DNA from: Bradyrhizobium sp. LMTR 3
Lineage (GTDB): Bacteria > Pseudomonadota > Alphaproteobacteria > Rhizobiales > Xanthobacteraceae
DNA: 64,000 nucleotides
Assembly (NCBI RefSeq): GCF_001693485.1
Contig: NZ_MAXC01000023.1
Location: forward strand, 124,001 to 188,000
Reading direction: 5' to 3'
Positions 30,362-38,784 of the stretch are shown here, piece after piece (position 1 is the stretch's first letter; each line of letters begins with the position of its first letter). The notes below the pieces were generated by a model, which was not told the DNA's origin, made no database searches, and saw only the letters and a list, made by a program, of their open reading frames with translations. The position numbers and the translations under genes are program-made.

Positions 30362-30961
30362 ATGCCTTTGCAATCGTCCGTGCGTGCGTTGAAGAAGCCT
30401 CGTCTCGACGACGAGGTGCGCTTCCTTCGTTCATGGATTGAAAAGCCGCTGCACATGGGTGCGGTGATGCCGTCGAGCAAGGTGCTCGCCCGCACCATGG
30501 CGCAATATGTCGATGTCGATTCCGAAGGGCCGGTCGTCGAACTTGGGCCCGGGACCGGCGCGATCACCAACGCGCTGATCGAACACGGCGTAGATCAGAA
30601 GCGGCTCGTGCTGGTCGAATATAATCCGGGCTTCTGCGCTCTGCTGCGCGATCGCTATCCTCAGGCCAAGGTCGTACAGGGCGATGCCTACACGCTACGC
30701 GCTTCGCTCGGAGATGCGCTGGGTGCGCCGGCGTCTGCCGTGATCTCCGGCCTGCCGCTCGTGACAAAACCGATGCTGACCCGCCTGAAGCTGATCCGCG
30801 ACGCCTTCCTGGCGCTGGCGCCGGGCGCGCCCTTCGTGCAGTTCACCTATTCGGTGGCGCCGCCGATTCCGAAATCGCTGCCGGGCGTGTCCACAGAGGC
30901 CTCCGAGCGGATCTGGATGAACCTTCCGCCCGCGCGGGTCTGGGTGTATCGCAAGGGCTAA
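30362..30961 (+). CDS. pmtA: Phospholipid N-methyltransferase, PmtA type
   Basis: 199 residues. A SAM-binding motif VVELGPGTGAITNALIEHG lies at about 58-76, with the membrane-lipid methyltransferase start FLRSWIEKPLHMGAVMPSSK ahead of it and SGLPLVTKPMLTRLKLIRDA after. This family methylates phosphatidylethanolamine towards phosphatidylcholine. In Bradyrhizobium japonicum a pmtA gene is known directly downstream of dnaKJ, as here, and phosphatidylcholine matters for symbiosis. The fold is shared with rRNA dimethyladenosine transferases; the context favours PmtA. Confidence 0.8.
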   Translation: MPLQSSVRALKKPRLDDEVRFLRSWIEKPLHMGAVMPSSKVLARTMAQYVDVDSEGPVVELGPGTGAITNALIEHGVDQKRLVLVEYNPGFCALLRDRYPQAKVVQGDAYTLRASLGDALGAPASAVISGLPLVTKPMLTRLKLIRDAFLALAPGAPFVQFTYSVAPPIPKSLPGVSTEASERIWMNLPPARVWVYRKG

Positions 30962-31008
30962 GCCGTCCGCTCGCGCGGCCGGTCAGCCCTGAGTGCGATT
31001 TCTAAGAA

Positions 31009-31587
31009 ATGTCCGCGCTGAAAATCCTCGTGATCCCAGGATCGCTCCGCACCGGCTCGCTCAATGCGAGGCTGGCGGCGGTGGCCGTGCACGAACTGGC
31101 GCAAGCCGGCGCCGAAGTCACCCGCATCTCGCTGGTTGATTTCCCGCTGCCGATCTATGACGGCGACCTGCAGGCCAAATCCGGCGTGCCGAAACATGCG
31201 GTCAACCTGAAGCGGATGATGGCGGCCCATCATGGCGTGCTGATCGTGACGCCGGAATACAATTCCTCGGTGCCGGCGCTGGTGAAAAACACCATCGACT
31301 GGGTCAGCCGGGTGCAGGACGCGCACGAGACCCGTGGTCAGGTGTTTCGCGATCGGGTGTTTGCGATTGCGTCGGCCTCCGGCAACCGGCTCGGTGGTGC
31401 CCGCGCGCTGGCCGCGCTGCGGCTGATCCTGTCGGCGTGTCATGCAACCGTGATACCGAACCAGTTCGCGCTGGCGTTCGCCGAGGATGCCTATGATGAG
31501 ATGGACCGCCTGAAGAATGCCGCTGATGCCGAGGGGCTGAAAGCGCTGGTGCGGCAGTTGATCGACGTTTCCCAACGCATGATGTGA
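31009..31587 (+). CDS. NADPH-dependent FMN reductase-family flavoprotein
   Basis: 192 residues with the flavodoxin-like fold: LVIPGSLRTGSLNARLAA at the phosphate-binding loop, then VTPEYNSSVPALVKNTIDWV, which contacts the flavin. The family includes quinone, chromate and azo reductases that pass two electrons from NAD(P)H. No specific substrate can be read. The stop is 6 bp before pyrF, so the two are likely co-transcribed, perhaps with the DUF1330 gene too. Confidence 0.9.
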   Translation: MSALKILVIPGSLRTGSLNARLAAVAVHELAQAGAEVTRISLVDFPLPIYDGDLQAKSGVPKHAVNLKRMMAAHHGVLIVTPEYNSSVPALVKNTIDWVSRVQDAHETRGQVFRDRVFAIASASGNRLGGARALAALRLILSACHATVIPNQFALAFAEDAYDEMDRLKNAADAEGLKALVRQLIDVSQRMM

Positions 31588-31593
31588 GGTGAC

Positions 31594-32304
31594 ATGCAGC
31601 CAGCCAGTATCGCGCCGAAGGATCGGCTGATCGTTGCGCTCGACCTGCCCGGAGTGACCGAGGCGGAAGCGTTGATCGCGCGGCTCGGCGACAGCGTGAG
31701 CTTCTACAAGGTCGGCTATCAGCTCGCCTATGCCGGCGGCCTGCCGCTGGCGCAGCAACTGGCGAAGTCAGGCAAGAAGGTATTTATCGATCTCAAGCTG
31801 CACGACATCGGCAATACGGTGGCGCGCGGCGTTGAGAGCGTCGCCAAGCTCGGCGCGACCTTCCTCACCGTGCACGCCTATCCGCAGACCATGAAGGCCG
31901 CGGTCGAGGCGCGCCAAGGCTCGGGTCTGAAAATTCTCGCCGTCACCGTGCTGACCTCTTATGACGATGGGGACCTGCATGCCGCCGGCTATCGTCTCAA
32001 CGTCTCCGACCTGGTGGAAGCGCGCGCCCAGCAGGCGCAGGTGCTCGGCGTCGACGGCCTCGTCAGCTCGCCGGAAGAGGCGACCGCGTTGCGCAAGATC
32101 GTCGGCCACCAGATGCATCTGGTGACGCCGGGTATCCGCCCCGCAGGGACTGCGACCGGCGACCAGAAGCGCATCATGACGCCGGCGAGGGCGATTGCCG
32201 CGGGTGCAGACTATCTGGTGGTCGGACGTCCGATCACGGAAGCCGCCGATCCGAGGACGGCCGCCGATGCCATTCAGGCGGAAATCAAACAGGCGTTGGG
32301 CTAA
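31594..32304 (+). CDS. pyrF: Orotidine 5'-phosphate decarboxylase
   Basis: Makes UMP from OMP, the last step of pyrimidine synthesis. The 236-residue barrel opens DRLIVALDLPGVTEAEALIA, has the catalytic VFIDLKLHDIGNTVARG motif (Asp-Lys-Asp triad) at about 62-78, and ends with the phosphate grip MTPARAIAAGADYLVVGRPI. Length is normal. Six bases separate it from the flavoprotein gene upstream and 18 bp from the DUF1330 gene downstream, so this looks like a three-gene operon. Confidence 0.96.
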   Translation: MQPASIAPKDRLIVALDLPGVTEAEALIARLGDSVSFYKVGYQLAYAGGLPLAQQLAKSGKKVFIDLKLHDIGNTVARGVESVAKLGATFLTVHAYPQTMKAAVEARQGSGLKILAVTVLTSYDDGDLHAAGYRLNVSDLVEARAQQAQVLGVDGLVSSPEEATALRKIVGHQMHLVTPGIRPAGTATGDQKRIMTPARAIAAGADYLVVGRPITEAADPRTAADAIQAEIKQALG

Positions 32305-32322
32305 ATAAAAGGGAGAGTAAGA

Positions 32323-32619
32323 ATGCCAAAAGGGTACTGGATCGGCCGGGTCGACGTTCACAACGAGGAAGGCTACAAGCCCTACATCGCGGCCAACCCG
32401 GTCATCTTCCAGAAATTCGGCGGGCGCTTCATCGTGCGCGGCGGCAAGTTCACCGCAGTCGAAGGCCAAAGCCGCTCGCGCAACGTCGTGATCGAGTTTC
32501 CCGATTACGAAACTGCGCTGGCCTGCTACAATTCGCCGGAATACCAGGCCAACATCAAGGTCCGTCAGCCGCACTCGATCGCGGACCTCATCGTCATCGA
32601 GGGCTATGACGGGCCGTAG
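32323..32619 (+). CDS. DUF1330 family protein
   Basis: 98 residues with the DUF1330 dimeric alpha/beta-barrel pattern: PKGYWIGRVDVHNEEGYKPY at the start, KFGGRFIVRGGKFTAVEG in the middle and IEFPDYETALACYNSPEYQ, then a conserved IADLIVIEGYDG end. Proteins of this family are common in Bradyrhizobium and have no agreed function. The ribosome site GGGAGAG lies nine bases before the ATG. It probably ends the flavoprotein-pyrF-DUF1330 transcript. Confidence 0.93.
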   Translation: MPKGYWIGRVDVHNEEGYKPYIAANPVIFQKFGGRFIVRGGKFTAVEGQSRSRNVVIEFPDYETALACYNSPEYQANIKVRQPHSIADLIVIEGYDGP

Positions 32620-33020
32620 CCCTGAGCGCCTATTATTTCGCAATCTACAGCTACGCCCTCAGGGCCAACGCAAGATGCGGGGGTTCCGGTAGAAGCCGCG
32701 ATTTTCGCGGGCCCCCATCGCATCAAGAAATATGTGCGAATGTTTCCGATCGTGCTTGGCCGATCGGCTCCCGTCAAAAAAAGCAAATAGCTGATCGTCA
32801 TTCCTGCAGCGAACGCGGGATCTGCGGGCCAAACGTTCGCTATCAGACATTTCTTTTGTCCCCATATGGGGATTGTGACGCCGCCCCGCCTTCATCAAGT
32901 TGCGCGCCATCGAACTTCACATCGATCGTGATGGAAATCGAGCCAAACCACAAAATCCAGTGCATGACGGGCCGCGTGCCGACCCGCATCGCGAACGCGC
33001 GGGCGCAAGGAGTAGAAACC
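32620..33020. other. Intergenic region upstream of the RTX gene, with three palindromes
   Basis: 401 bp without a credible gene. Three inverted repeats are present: CCGATCG/CGATCGG (32746-32767, 8-base loop), AGCGAACG/CGTTCGCT (32808-32841, 18-base spacer), and a perfect 12-mer CCCCATATGGGG (32860-32871). No U-run follows any of them on the plus strand. The last two lie 150-210 bp before the RTX start and could be operator sites. An in-frame extension of the RTX frame enters this region but has no ribosome site. Confidence 0.5.
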
Positions 33021-34319
33021 ATGGCAATTATCCCCGGAACACCAGGCGACGACACATTGGTTGGCACGCCAGATCCCGATGAGATCAACGGCTTGGCCGG
33101 CAACGATACGATTACCGGATTGGAAGGCGATGACCTCGTCAATGGCGGTGCGGGCGATGACGACATCGATGGCGGAGCCGGCAACGACACGTTGAACGGC
33201 AATGCCGGCAACGATACGATCGTCGGCGGTGAAGGCGATGACCTCGTCAGTGGCGGCGCAGGCGATGACAATATCGATGGCGGAGTCGGCAACGACACGT
33301 TGAACGGCAATGCCGGCATGGATACGATCATGGGCGGTGAAGGCGATGACACCGTCAATGGCGGCGCGGGCGACGACAATATCGATGGCGGAGCCGGTAA
33401 CGACACGTTGAACGGCAATGCCGGCAACGATACGATCGCCGGCGGTGAAGGCAATGACATCATCAATGGCGGCGCCGGTGATGACGACCTGTCGGGCAAC
33501 GCGGGCGATGACACGCTCAACGGCGGGGTCGGCGACGATACCCTGAACGGCAATGAGGGTATGGATACGCTGAATGGCGGTCTCGGGAACGACACGCTGA
33601 ATGGCGGGGCCGATGACGACACGCTGAACGGCGGTGTCGGAAACGATACACTCAACGGTCAAGGCGGCAACGACACGATGAGCGGCGGCGACGACGCGGA
33701 CGACATGTCCGGCGGTGCCGGCGACGATATCATGTCCGGCGACGACGGCGACGACACCATGACCGGTGGTGCTGACAACGACACGATGTCCGGCGGCGAA
33801 GGCGACGACGAACTCAGCGGCGGAGCTGGTGACGACACGTTGGACGGCGACGCCGGAGATGACATGCTCGTCGGCGGTGCCGATGTCGATGTGCTCAATG
33901 GCGGAGATGGAGACGATACGCTCTTAGGCAACGCCGGCGACGACACCCTCAACGGCGGCGCGGGGGCCGATGAGTTGAACGGCGGCAATGGCGCCGATGT
34001 CCTCGATGGCGGCGAGGGCGACGATATCCTGACAGGCGGTGCAGGCTCCGATGACCATAATTTCGGCGACGGCAACGGGGCCGACTTCGGCGACGATGAA
34101 GTCACCGACCTGAACTTTGGTGATGGCGACGAAGTTAATGTCGATGCGCTTGATCCGGCCACCGTCGTGGTCCTGGTCGATGACGACGGCGCCAACACGA
34201 CGCTCGATTTCGGCTTCGGCACTATCACGCTCACCGGCGTCACAGGTGGCGCAGACCCATTCGAGTCGATCGACGACATCAACGATGCCGCGGGTTACGA
34301 GGCCATCGAGATCGTTTAA
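33021..34319 (+). CDS. RTX calcium-binding repeat protein, probable type I secretion substrate
   Basis: 432 residues from ATG 33021 (AAGGAG upstream). Roughly residues 7-345 are tandem nonapeptides of the GGxGxDxUx type such as GGAGNDTLNG, which fold into a calcium-filled beta-roll outside the cell. There is no catalytic domain: the N-terminus has only about six residues before the repeats, and the C-terminal 85 residues (VTDLNFGDGDEVNV, TLDFGFGTITLTG) would carry the uncleaved export signal. The chain is very acidic, with no cysteine. The ABC exporter and adaptor follow directly, so this is their likely cargo. It could be a surface or biofilm protein. Confidence 0.9.
   Translation: MAIIPGTPGDDTLVGTPDPDEINGLAGNDTITGLEGDDLVNGGAGDDDIDGGAGNDTLNGNAGNDTIVGGEGDDLVSGGAGDDNIDGGVGNDTLNGNAGMDTIMGGEGDDTVNGGAGDDNIDGGAGNDTLNGNAGNDTIAGGEGNDIINGGAGDDDLSGNAGDDTLNGGVGDDTLNGNEGMDTLNGGLGNDTLNGGADDDTLNGGVGNDTLNGQGGNDTMSGGDDADDMSGGAGDDIMSGDDGDDTMTGGADNDTMSGGEGDDELSGGAGDDTLDGDAGDDMLVGGADVDVLNGGDGDDTLLGNAGDDTLNGGAGADELNGGNGADVLDGGEGDDILTGGAGSDDHNFGDGNGADFGDDEVTDLNFGDGDEVNVDALDPATVVVLVDDDGANTTLDFGFGTITLTGVTGGADPFESIDDINDAAGYEAIEIV
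33120..33443 (+). repeat. Three tandem 108-bp units inside the RTX gene
   Basis: Residues 34-69, 70-105 and 106-141 are three near-identical 36-residue units, each made of four RTX nonapeptides (EGDDLVNGG, AGDDDIDGG, AGNDTLNGN, AGNDTIVGG order). DNA identity is also high, with most changes at single bases, which points to recent tandem duplication. Confidence 0.85.
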
Positions 34320-34331
34320 CTCCACAACTTC

Positions 34332-34359
34332 AGCGGGGCGGCTGCCGGGCCGCCCCGCT
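34332..34359 (+). terminator. Strong hairpin between RTX gene and exporter gene
   Basis: AGCGGGGCGGC and GCCGCCCCGCT form an 11-bp perfect GC-rich stem with a six-base loop, 12 bases after the RTX stop and 37 bases before the ABC transporter ATG. No U-run follows, so it is more likely a partial terminator or mRNA stabiliser that lets the cargo be made in excess of its exporter. Confidence 0.6.
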
Positions 34360-34396
34360 CCTGCCTGCAGTACTCAAGTGATAGTGCCGGCTACTC

Positions 34397-36163
34397 ATGT
34401 ATTCGCGTACTCGTTCTGAAACCTCAGCGTCTAGTCAACGATCGCTGCTTGGATTGATTCCGGGACGATCCGCATTCGTGTGGGTCGTGGCCTTTAGCGT
34501 GTCTTTGAACATGCTTCTGCTTGTCGTCCCCTTCTACGCCATCGAAGTGTTCGATCGGGTCATCAGCAGCGGCAGCGTTGAAACCCTTGTTGGCCTCACC
34601 ATCATCGCCGCAATTGCTCTTGTTTTCAGCGCCGCGTTCGACACTCTGCGCAGCCGGCTGCTCAGTCGCTTTGCGGTTAGATTTGAGCGCTACCTCGCTC
34701 CCATCGTGCTTGAAAGCATGATCGTTGATGCCACCAATCGGGGTGACAGCAGGGCGCAAGATCTTGCAAAGGTGCGCGAGCTGAGGACGTTCCTATCCAG
34801 CGCAACGATTGCATCGCTGCTCGATGCTCCCTTTCTTCCGGCGTTTATTTTCATCCTGTTCTTTCTGCACCCCTGGTACGGCCTGATTGCGCTGGTCGGA
34901 ACGGCGGTCCTCCTCACCATGGGCGTCGTGAGCCGCTGGATCGCGCGCGCCGAAATCGCGCAGGCGTCCCAGGCCGCGCAGAAGACCCAGATTACACTTG
35001 ACGGAATTGTCCGGCATTCCGCCCTGGTGCGTGCGATGGGCTGGACCAGAGGTGCCATCCGCGAATTCATGGACCTCAACGACCAGGCCTTGTCCCCCGT
35101 GGTTCGAGCCAGCGAGCGGGTTTATGCGATCGGCGCCGCGGCGCGCATGGTAAGAACGACTTTGCAGGTCGCCGCGATCGGCGCAGGCGCCTGGCTCGTG
35201 CTCCAGAGCGAGGTGCTGGCGGGCAGTCTGATTGCGAGTTCGATCCTGATCGCCCGTACGCTGCAGCCGATGGAAGGTTTGATCTCGGCGCGCCGCGCGC
35301 TTACTTCCGCGCACGAGGCCTGGAAGCAAGTTCAGACGGCCGCAGCGCCGGTTCTTGTTCGCGAGAAACGTACGCTGCTTCCGTCCCCGTCCGGCAGAAT
35401 TGCAGTCGAGCGGGTGTCATATCGGATACCTACGACGCCGCGCCCGATACTCGCAGGCATAAATTTCGAATGCCCGCCTTCCGGGATCATCGTCGTGATC
35501 GGGCCGACCGGCGCCGGAAAATCGACCTTGCTGCGCCTGATGGCGGGGTTGGAACGACCGAGTGGCGGCACCATCCGGCTGGACGACGCAGCCCTGCATA
35601 ACTGGGACCCCGACCAGCTTGGGCAGTTTGTCGGCTATCTTCCTCAGGAAGTGCAGCTTCTGGGCGGCACGGTGGCCGAAGCTATCGCCGGCTTTGACGA
35701 GCATGCGCGTGACGAGGACATCGTTGCCGCGGCCACGCTCGCGCAGGCGCATGAGATGATTCTGTCTTTGTCAGCCGGCTACCAGACCGAAATAGGACGC
35801 GACGGCAACAAGCTTTCCGGCGGTCAGCGCCAGCGTATCGGTCTTGCCCGTGCCTTCTTTGGCGATCGCAAATTGATCCTGCTGGATGAACCGAATGCCA
35901 ATCTCGATCCGGAGGGTGAGCAGGCACTGTGCTCCGCCATCGAGCGGGCGAAAGCGCGCGGAGCGACACTGGTAATAGTCACCCATCGGCCCCGACTATT
36001 GACCATCGCAGACGCGGTGCTCTTTCTGAGGGACGGAGTGCAGCTCGCTTTCGGATCGCCTGCTGAAGTCCTTCGCCTGCCTGTCGCCCCCGTCGCGAAG
36101 CCGCATGTCGTCCGGCAAGGTACGGAATCTCAGAAATTGGCCGTGGGGAGGACCGTTCGATGA
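34397..36163 (+). CDS. Type I secretion ABC transporter, PrtD family (permease-ATPase)
   Basis: 588 residues. The N-terminal membrane domain has about six hydrophobic segments between residues 25 and 310, and the PrtD-type opening PFYAIEVFDRVISSGSVETL. The ATPase half has Walker A GPTGAGKS at 369-376, the Q-loop region YLPQEVQLLGGTVAEAI, the signature LSGGQRQRIGLARAFFGDRK and Walker B LILLDEPNANLDPEG. There is no C39 peptidase domain, as expected for RTX export without leader cleavage. It follows the RTX gene by 77 bp and overlaps the adaptor gene by 4 bp (ATGA). Confidence 0.95.
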   Translation: MYSRTRSETSASSQRSLLGLIPGRSAFVWVVAFSVSLNMLLLVVPFYAIEVFDRVISSGSVETLVGLTIIAAIALVFSAAFDTLRSRLLSRFAVRFERYLAPIVLESMIVDATNRGDSRAQDLAKVRELRTFLSSATIASLLDAPFLPAFIFILFFLHPWYGLIALVGTAVLLTMGVVSRWIARAEIAQASQAAQKTQITLDGIVRHSALVRAMGWTRGAIREFMDLNDQALSPVVRASERVYAIGAAARMVRTTLQVAAIGAGAWLVLQSEVLAGSLIASSILIARTLQPMEGLISARRALTSAHEAWKQVQTAAAPVLVREKRTLLPSPSGRIAVERVSYRIPTTPRPILAGINFECPPSGIIVVIGPTGAGKSTLLRLMAGLERPSGGTIRLDDAALHNWDPDQLGQFVGYLPQEVQLLGGTVAEAIAGFDEHARDEDIVAAATLAQAHEMILSLSAGYQTEIGRDGNKLSGGQRQRIGLARAFFGDRKLILLDEPNANLDPEGEQALCSAIERAKARGATLVIVTHRPRLLTIADAVLFLRDGVQLAFGSPAEVLRLPVAPVAKPHVVRQGTESQKLAVGRTVR

Positions 36164-37497
36164 CGGAAAGAGGTCGAGATCGTGCAGTCGCCGTTTCCCG
36201 CAAGGAACGACCACGATCCGATATGCGGCGGATTATCGGATGGGGATGCGTGCTACTGGTTCTGCAATTTTGCTGCTTCGGCGTGTGGGCGATGACAGTT
36301 CCGCTTCGTGGCGCGGTTGTGGCACAAGGTGTCATAAAGGTTCATTCGAAGCGCAAGGCAGTCCAGCATCTTGAGGGAGGAATAGTAAAGTCAGTTCACG
36401 TCAGGGAAAACGATCAGGTCAAGGCCGGCCAACTCATCGCCCGGCTCGATACCACCCAGATCGAAGCAGCCCTCGGCTCGCTAGAGACAAAATACTTTGC
36501 AGTTCTGGCGATGGAGGCGCGGCTGGCGGCGGAAGAGGCCCGCGCGAAATCGATCATCTTTCCCGACGAACTGAAGAACAGCGCGAGCCATGCGTCCGCG
36601 CGCATTGCCATGCAAACCCAGGAGGGCGAGTTTGCTGCGCGACTGGCCGCAATCGAGAATGAACGCAAAATGATCGATCAGCAGATGCTGCAGTTGACGG
36701 ACTCCATCCGAGGCCTCGAAAGCAGCACCAAGGGTGTCGAGCAACAACTAGCGCTATTGCGAGAGGAGATAGCTGACACAAGCTACCTCCTTACAAAGGG
36801 CCTCGCCCGAAAGCCACGCCTGTTAGCCTTGAAACGAGCCGAGGCCGAGTCGAGCGGACAGATTGACCGCAACGCGGCGTCGGTTGCGGAGAAGCGAGGC
36901 AAAATGGCGGAACTTGAGGACAGGCGCCGACAGTTGGGCTTCAACCAGAATCAGGAAATCGCGAAGCAGCGTCATGCGGCGAGCGAGGAGATCGGTGATC
37001 TCCGACATCGAATTGCCGCTCTGCGCAATCAACTTGGCCGGTCTGAATTGCGTGCCCCCGAGAGCGGAAAGATCGTGGGCCTCAACAGCCGGGATCTCAA
37101 AGCCGTGCTTGCACCCCGCGAAACGTTCCTCGAAATTGTTCCGACGGAGGACCGGCTTGTCATCGAGGCAGCATTGAAACCAATGGATCGGGAAGAGGTC
37201 TATGCCGGGCAGATCGCGCGTGTGCGAGTTCACGCATTGAATATCCGCCGTCGGCCCATGCTCGACGGAAAGGTCGTCGCTGTAGCGGCAGACGCACTGA
37301 CCGACGCCAAGAGTGGCGTCACGTCTTACATGGCGGAACTGGAACTTGACATCAACGCGCCGACCGCCTCGTATTTCTCTTCGTTATTGCCCGGAATGCC
37401 CGTTGAGATATTTATCGAGACGGGAGAAAGGACCTTTGCGGAATATTTATTGCAGCCAATGGAACTGCGTATCAACCGCGCGTTTAAGGAGCACTAA
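36160..37497 (+). CDS. Type I secretion membrane-fusion adaptor, HlyD/PrtE family
   Basis: 445 residues. One N-terminal membrane helix (about 27-50, WGCVLLVLQFCCFGVW) is followed by the lipoyl-like half VVAQGVIKVHSKRKAVQHLE and GGIVKSVHVRENDQVKAGQL. A long periplasmic coiled coil (about 120-290) follows, then the second lipoyl half with LRAPESGKIVGL and a beta-barrel domain. This protein bridges the inner-membrane ABC exporter and a TolC-type channel. No TolC gene is present here, so the outer-membrane part must come from elsewhere. Its start overlaps the transporter stop. Confidence 0.94.
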   Translation: MTERGRDRAVAVSRKERPRSDMRRIIGWGCVLLVLQFCCFGVWAMTVPLRGAVVAQGVIKVHSKRKAVQHLEGGIVKSVHVRENDQVKAGQLIARLDTTQIEAALGSLETKYFAVLAMEARLAAEEARAKSIIFPDELKNSASHASARIAMQTQEGEFAARLAAIENERKMIDQQMLQLTDSIRGLESSTKGVEQQLALLREEIADTSYLLTKGLARKPRLLALKRAEAESSGQIDRNAASVAEKRGKMAELEDRRRQLGFNQNQEIAKQRHAASEEIGDLRHRIAALRNQLGRSELRAPESGKIVGLNSRDLKAVLAPRETFLEIVPTEDRLVIEAALKPMDREEVYAGQIARVRVHALNIRRRPMLDGKVVAVAADALTDAKSGVTSYMAELELDINAPTASYFSSLLPGMPVEIFIETGERTFAEYLLQPMELRINRAFKEH

Positions 37498-37541
37498 GCC
37501 GACGGCATGAGTTCGACGGCATCTTGTTGCGGGAGGCGCCC

Positions 37542-38753
37542 GTGCATGAGAATGGCAAAGCACTACCCTCCAGGCAGGGTGGATTTCGCTTCAGTGACAC
37601 TGAGCGCGGCGAGTCTCTTCAGTACGCCGAAGATCCTCAGATAGGGGGGGCCGCGGAGCAAGGCCCAAACCAGCGTGCGATGGAATATTTCGGCAAGGCT
37701 GTTGCCGAGCTTTTCGATTGCAACAGTTGCTACGTCGCGGCCATGTCTCACACCGGTGGGTCGGAGCTTAAAGAGGTCCGGATCGGACACGCCGCAATCG
37801 ATCGCTCATGCACCATGACCGTCGCCCGAATTGCCCGCAAGGGCGCCGGGGTAGATTGCACCTTTCTCGAACCTGTCAACGCCCGCACCACCTTTGTGCG
37901 GAAACTGATCGGCTCCGAGCCAGGAACAAGCGGTCATTCCGTCATCGGCAGATTTGCCTCTCGCGACAGGTCGACCGTAGTGTTTGTCGCGGGATGGCGG
38001 CAGGCTGCGCTCGCTCGGGCCGAAATTCCGTGTCTCGCGCGTGCGGTGCGTACGGTTTGGGGGACGGCTCATTCGCTCGTGCAGCGTTCCCCCAATCGAC
38101 ATCAGAACGCAGAAATCTGGCTGGAAAATCTGGCATTCCCTGCGTTCATCGTGGACGAAGGCCTGCACGTTCACGAAGTCAATCGCTGTGGTCGAGCGCT
38201 ATCTGCAAAGGGCGAACTTCTCAGGGTGGATGGTGGCAGGCTCGCAGGATCCAGCGGACTGGTAACCGAGCGTTTGAGGGCGGCAGTCCGCGAGGCGTTG
38301 ATTCCCAGGCTCGGTCAGGTTTGGCTGAACACGACTGTGCCTCTCTCTACGGAGCGTCAGCAGTTTGCCTTCGCCAAGATCGGGGCCGCGCCAACACATT
38401 GCGACGTCGGGAAAGCGTTGGTCATCGTGCCGCAATTCGATGAAGTGCTGGGGGCACACCGTATTGCATCCGCCTTCGGCTTGAACTGGGCCGAAGAGAG
38501 AATCATCGCCCGGATCCTTCAATTCCAGTGTCCACGTGATATCGGCGCCGACCTTCGGTTGACCGAGGCGACTGTAAGAACCTATACCAAGCGCATCATG
38601 CTCAAGCTGGGAATTAATCGGCAGGCCGAGTTCTTTTTGCTCTATCATCTCACGCAGTCCCCATTCGGGGCCGGCAGGCGCGAAAAGGCCGTCGCGCCGA
38701 TGTCGGCGGATTGCCGGTTGCTCTGTGTGGCTGATAAGCGGCCCCCGAATTGA
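37542..38753 (+). CDS. LuxR-type transcriptional regulator with a novel-looking sensor half
   Basis: 403 residues from a GTG at 37542 with GGGAGG just upstream; a TTG at 37524 is the other option. The C-terminus has a LuxR/NarL-type helix-turn-helix: LNWAEERIIARILQFQ then RLTEATVRTYTKRIMLKLGI and NRQAEFFLL (about 320-378). The first 170 residues look GAF-like and residues 195-310 PAS-like, but neither is a clear match by eye. No receiver or autoinducer domain is seen. It follows the adaptor gene by 44 bp, so it probably controls the RTX export genes. Confidence 0.82.
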   Translation: MHENGKALPSRQGGFRFSDTERGESLQYAEDPQIGGAAEQGPNQRAMEYFGKAVAELFDCNSCYVAAMSHTGGSELKEVRIGHAAIDRSCTMTVARIARKGAGVDCTFLEPVNARTTFVRKLIGSEPGTSGHSVIGRFASRDRSTVVFVAGWRQAALARAEIPCLARAVRTVWGTAHSLVQRSPNRHQNAEIWLENLAFPAFIVDEGLHVHEVNRCGRALSAKGELLRVDGGRLAGSSGLVTERLRAAVREALIPRLGQVWLNTTVPLSTERQQFAFAKIGAAPTHCDVGKALVIVPQFDEVLGAHRIASAFGLNWAEERIIARILQFQCPRDIGADLRLTEATVRTYTKRIMLKLGINRQAEFFLLYHLTQSPFGAGRREKAVAPMSADCRLLCVADKRPPN

Positions 38754-38784
38754 TGCGCCAGCTATTGCCATGGTCCAGGACTTC

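Noticed and set aside
33120..34040. Regular short DNA repeats that could suggest a CRISPR array or minisatellite.
   Set aside because: The repeats stay in one reading frame and code for RTX nonapeptides, with no unique spacers.
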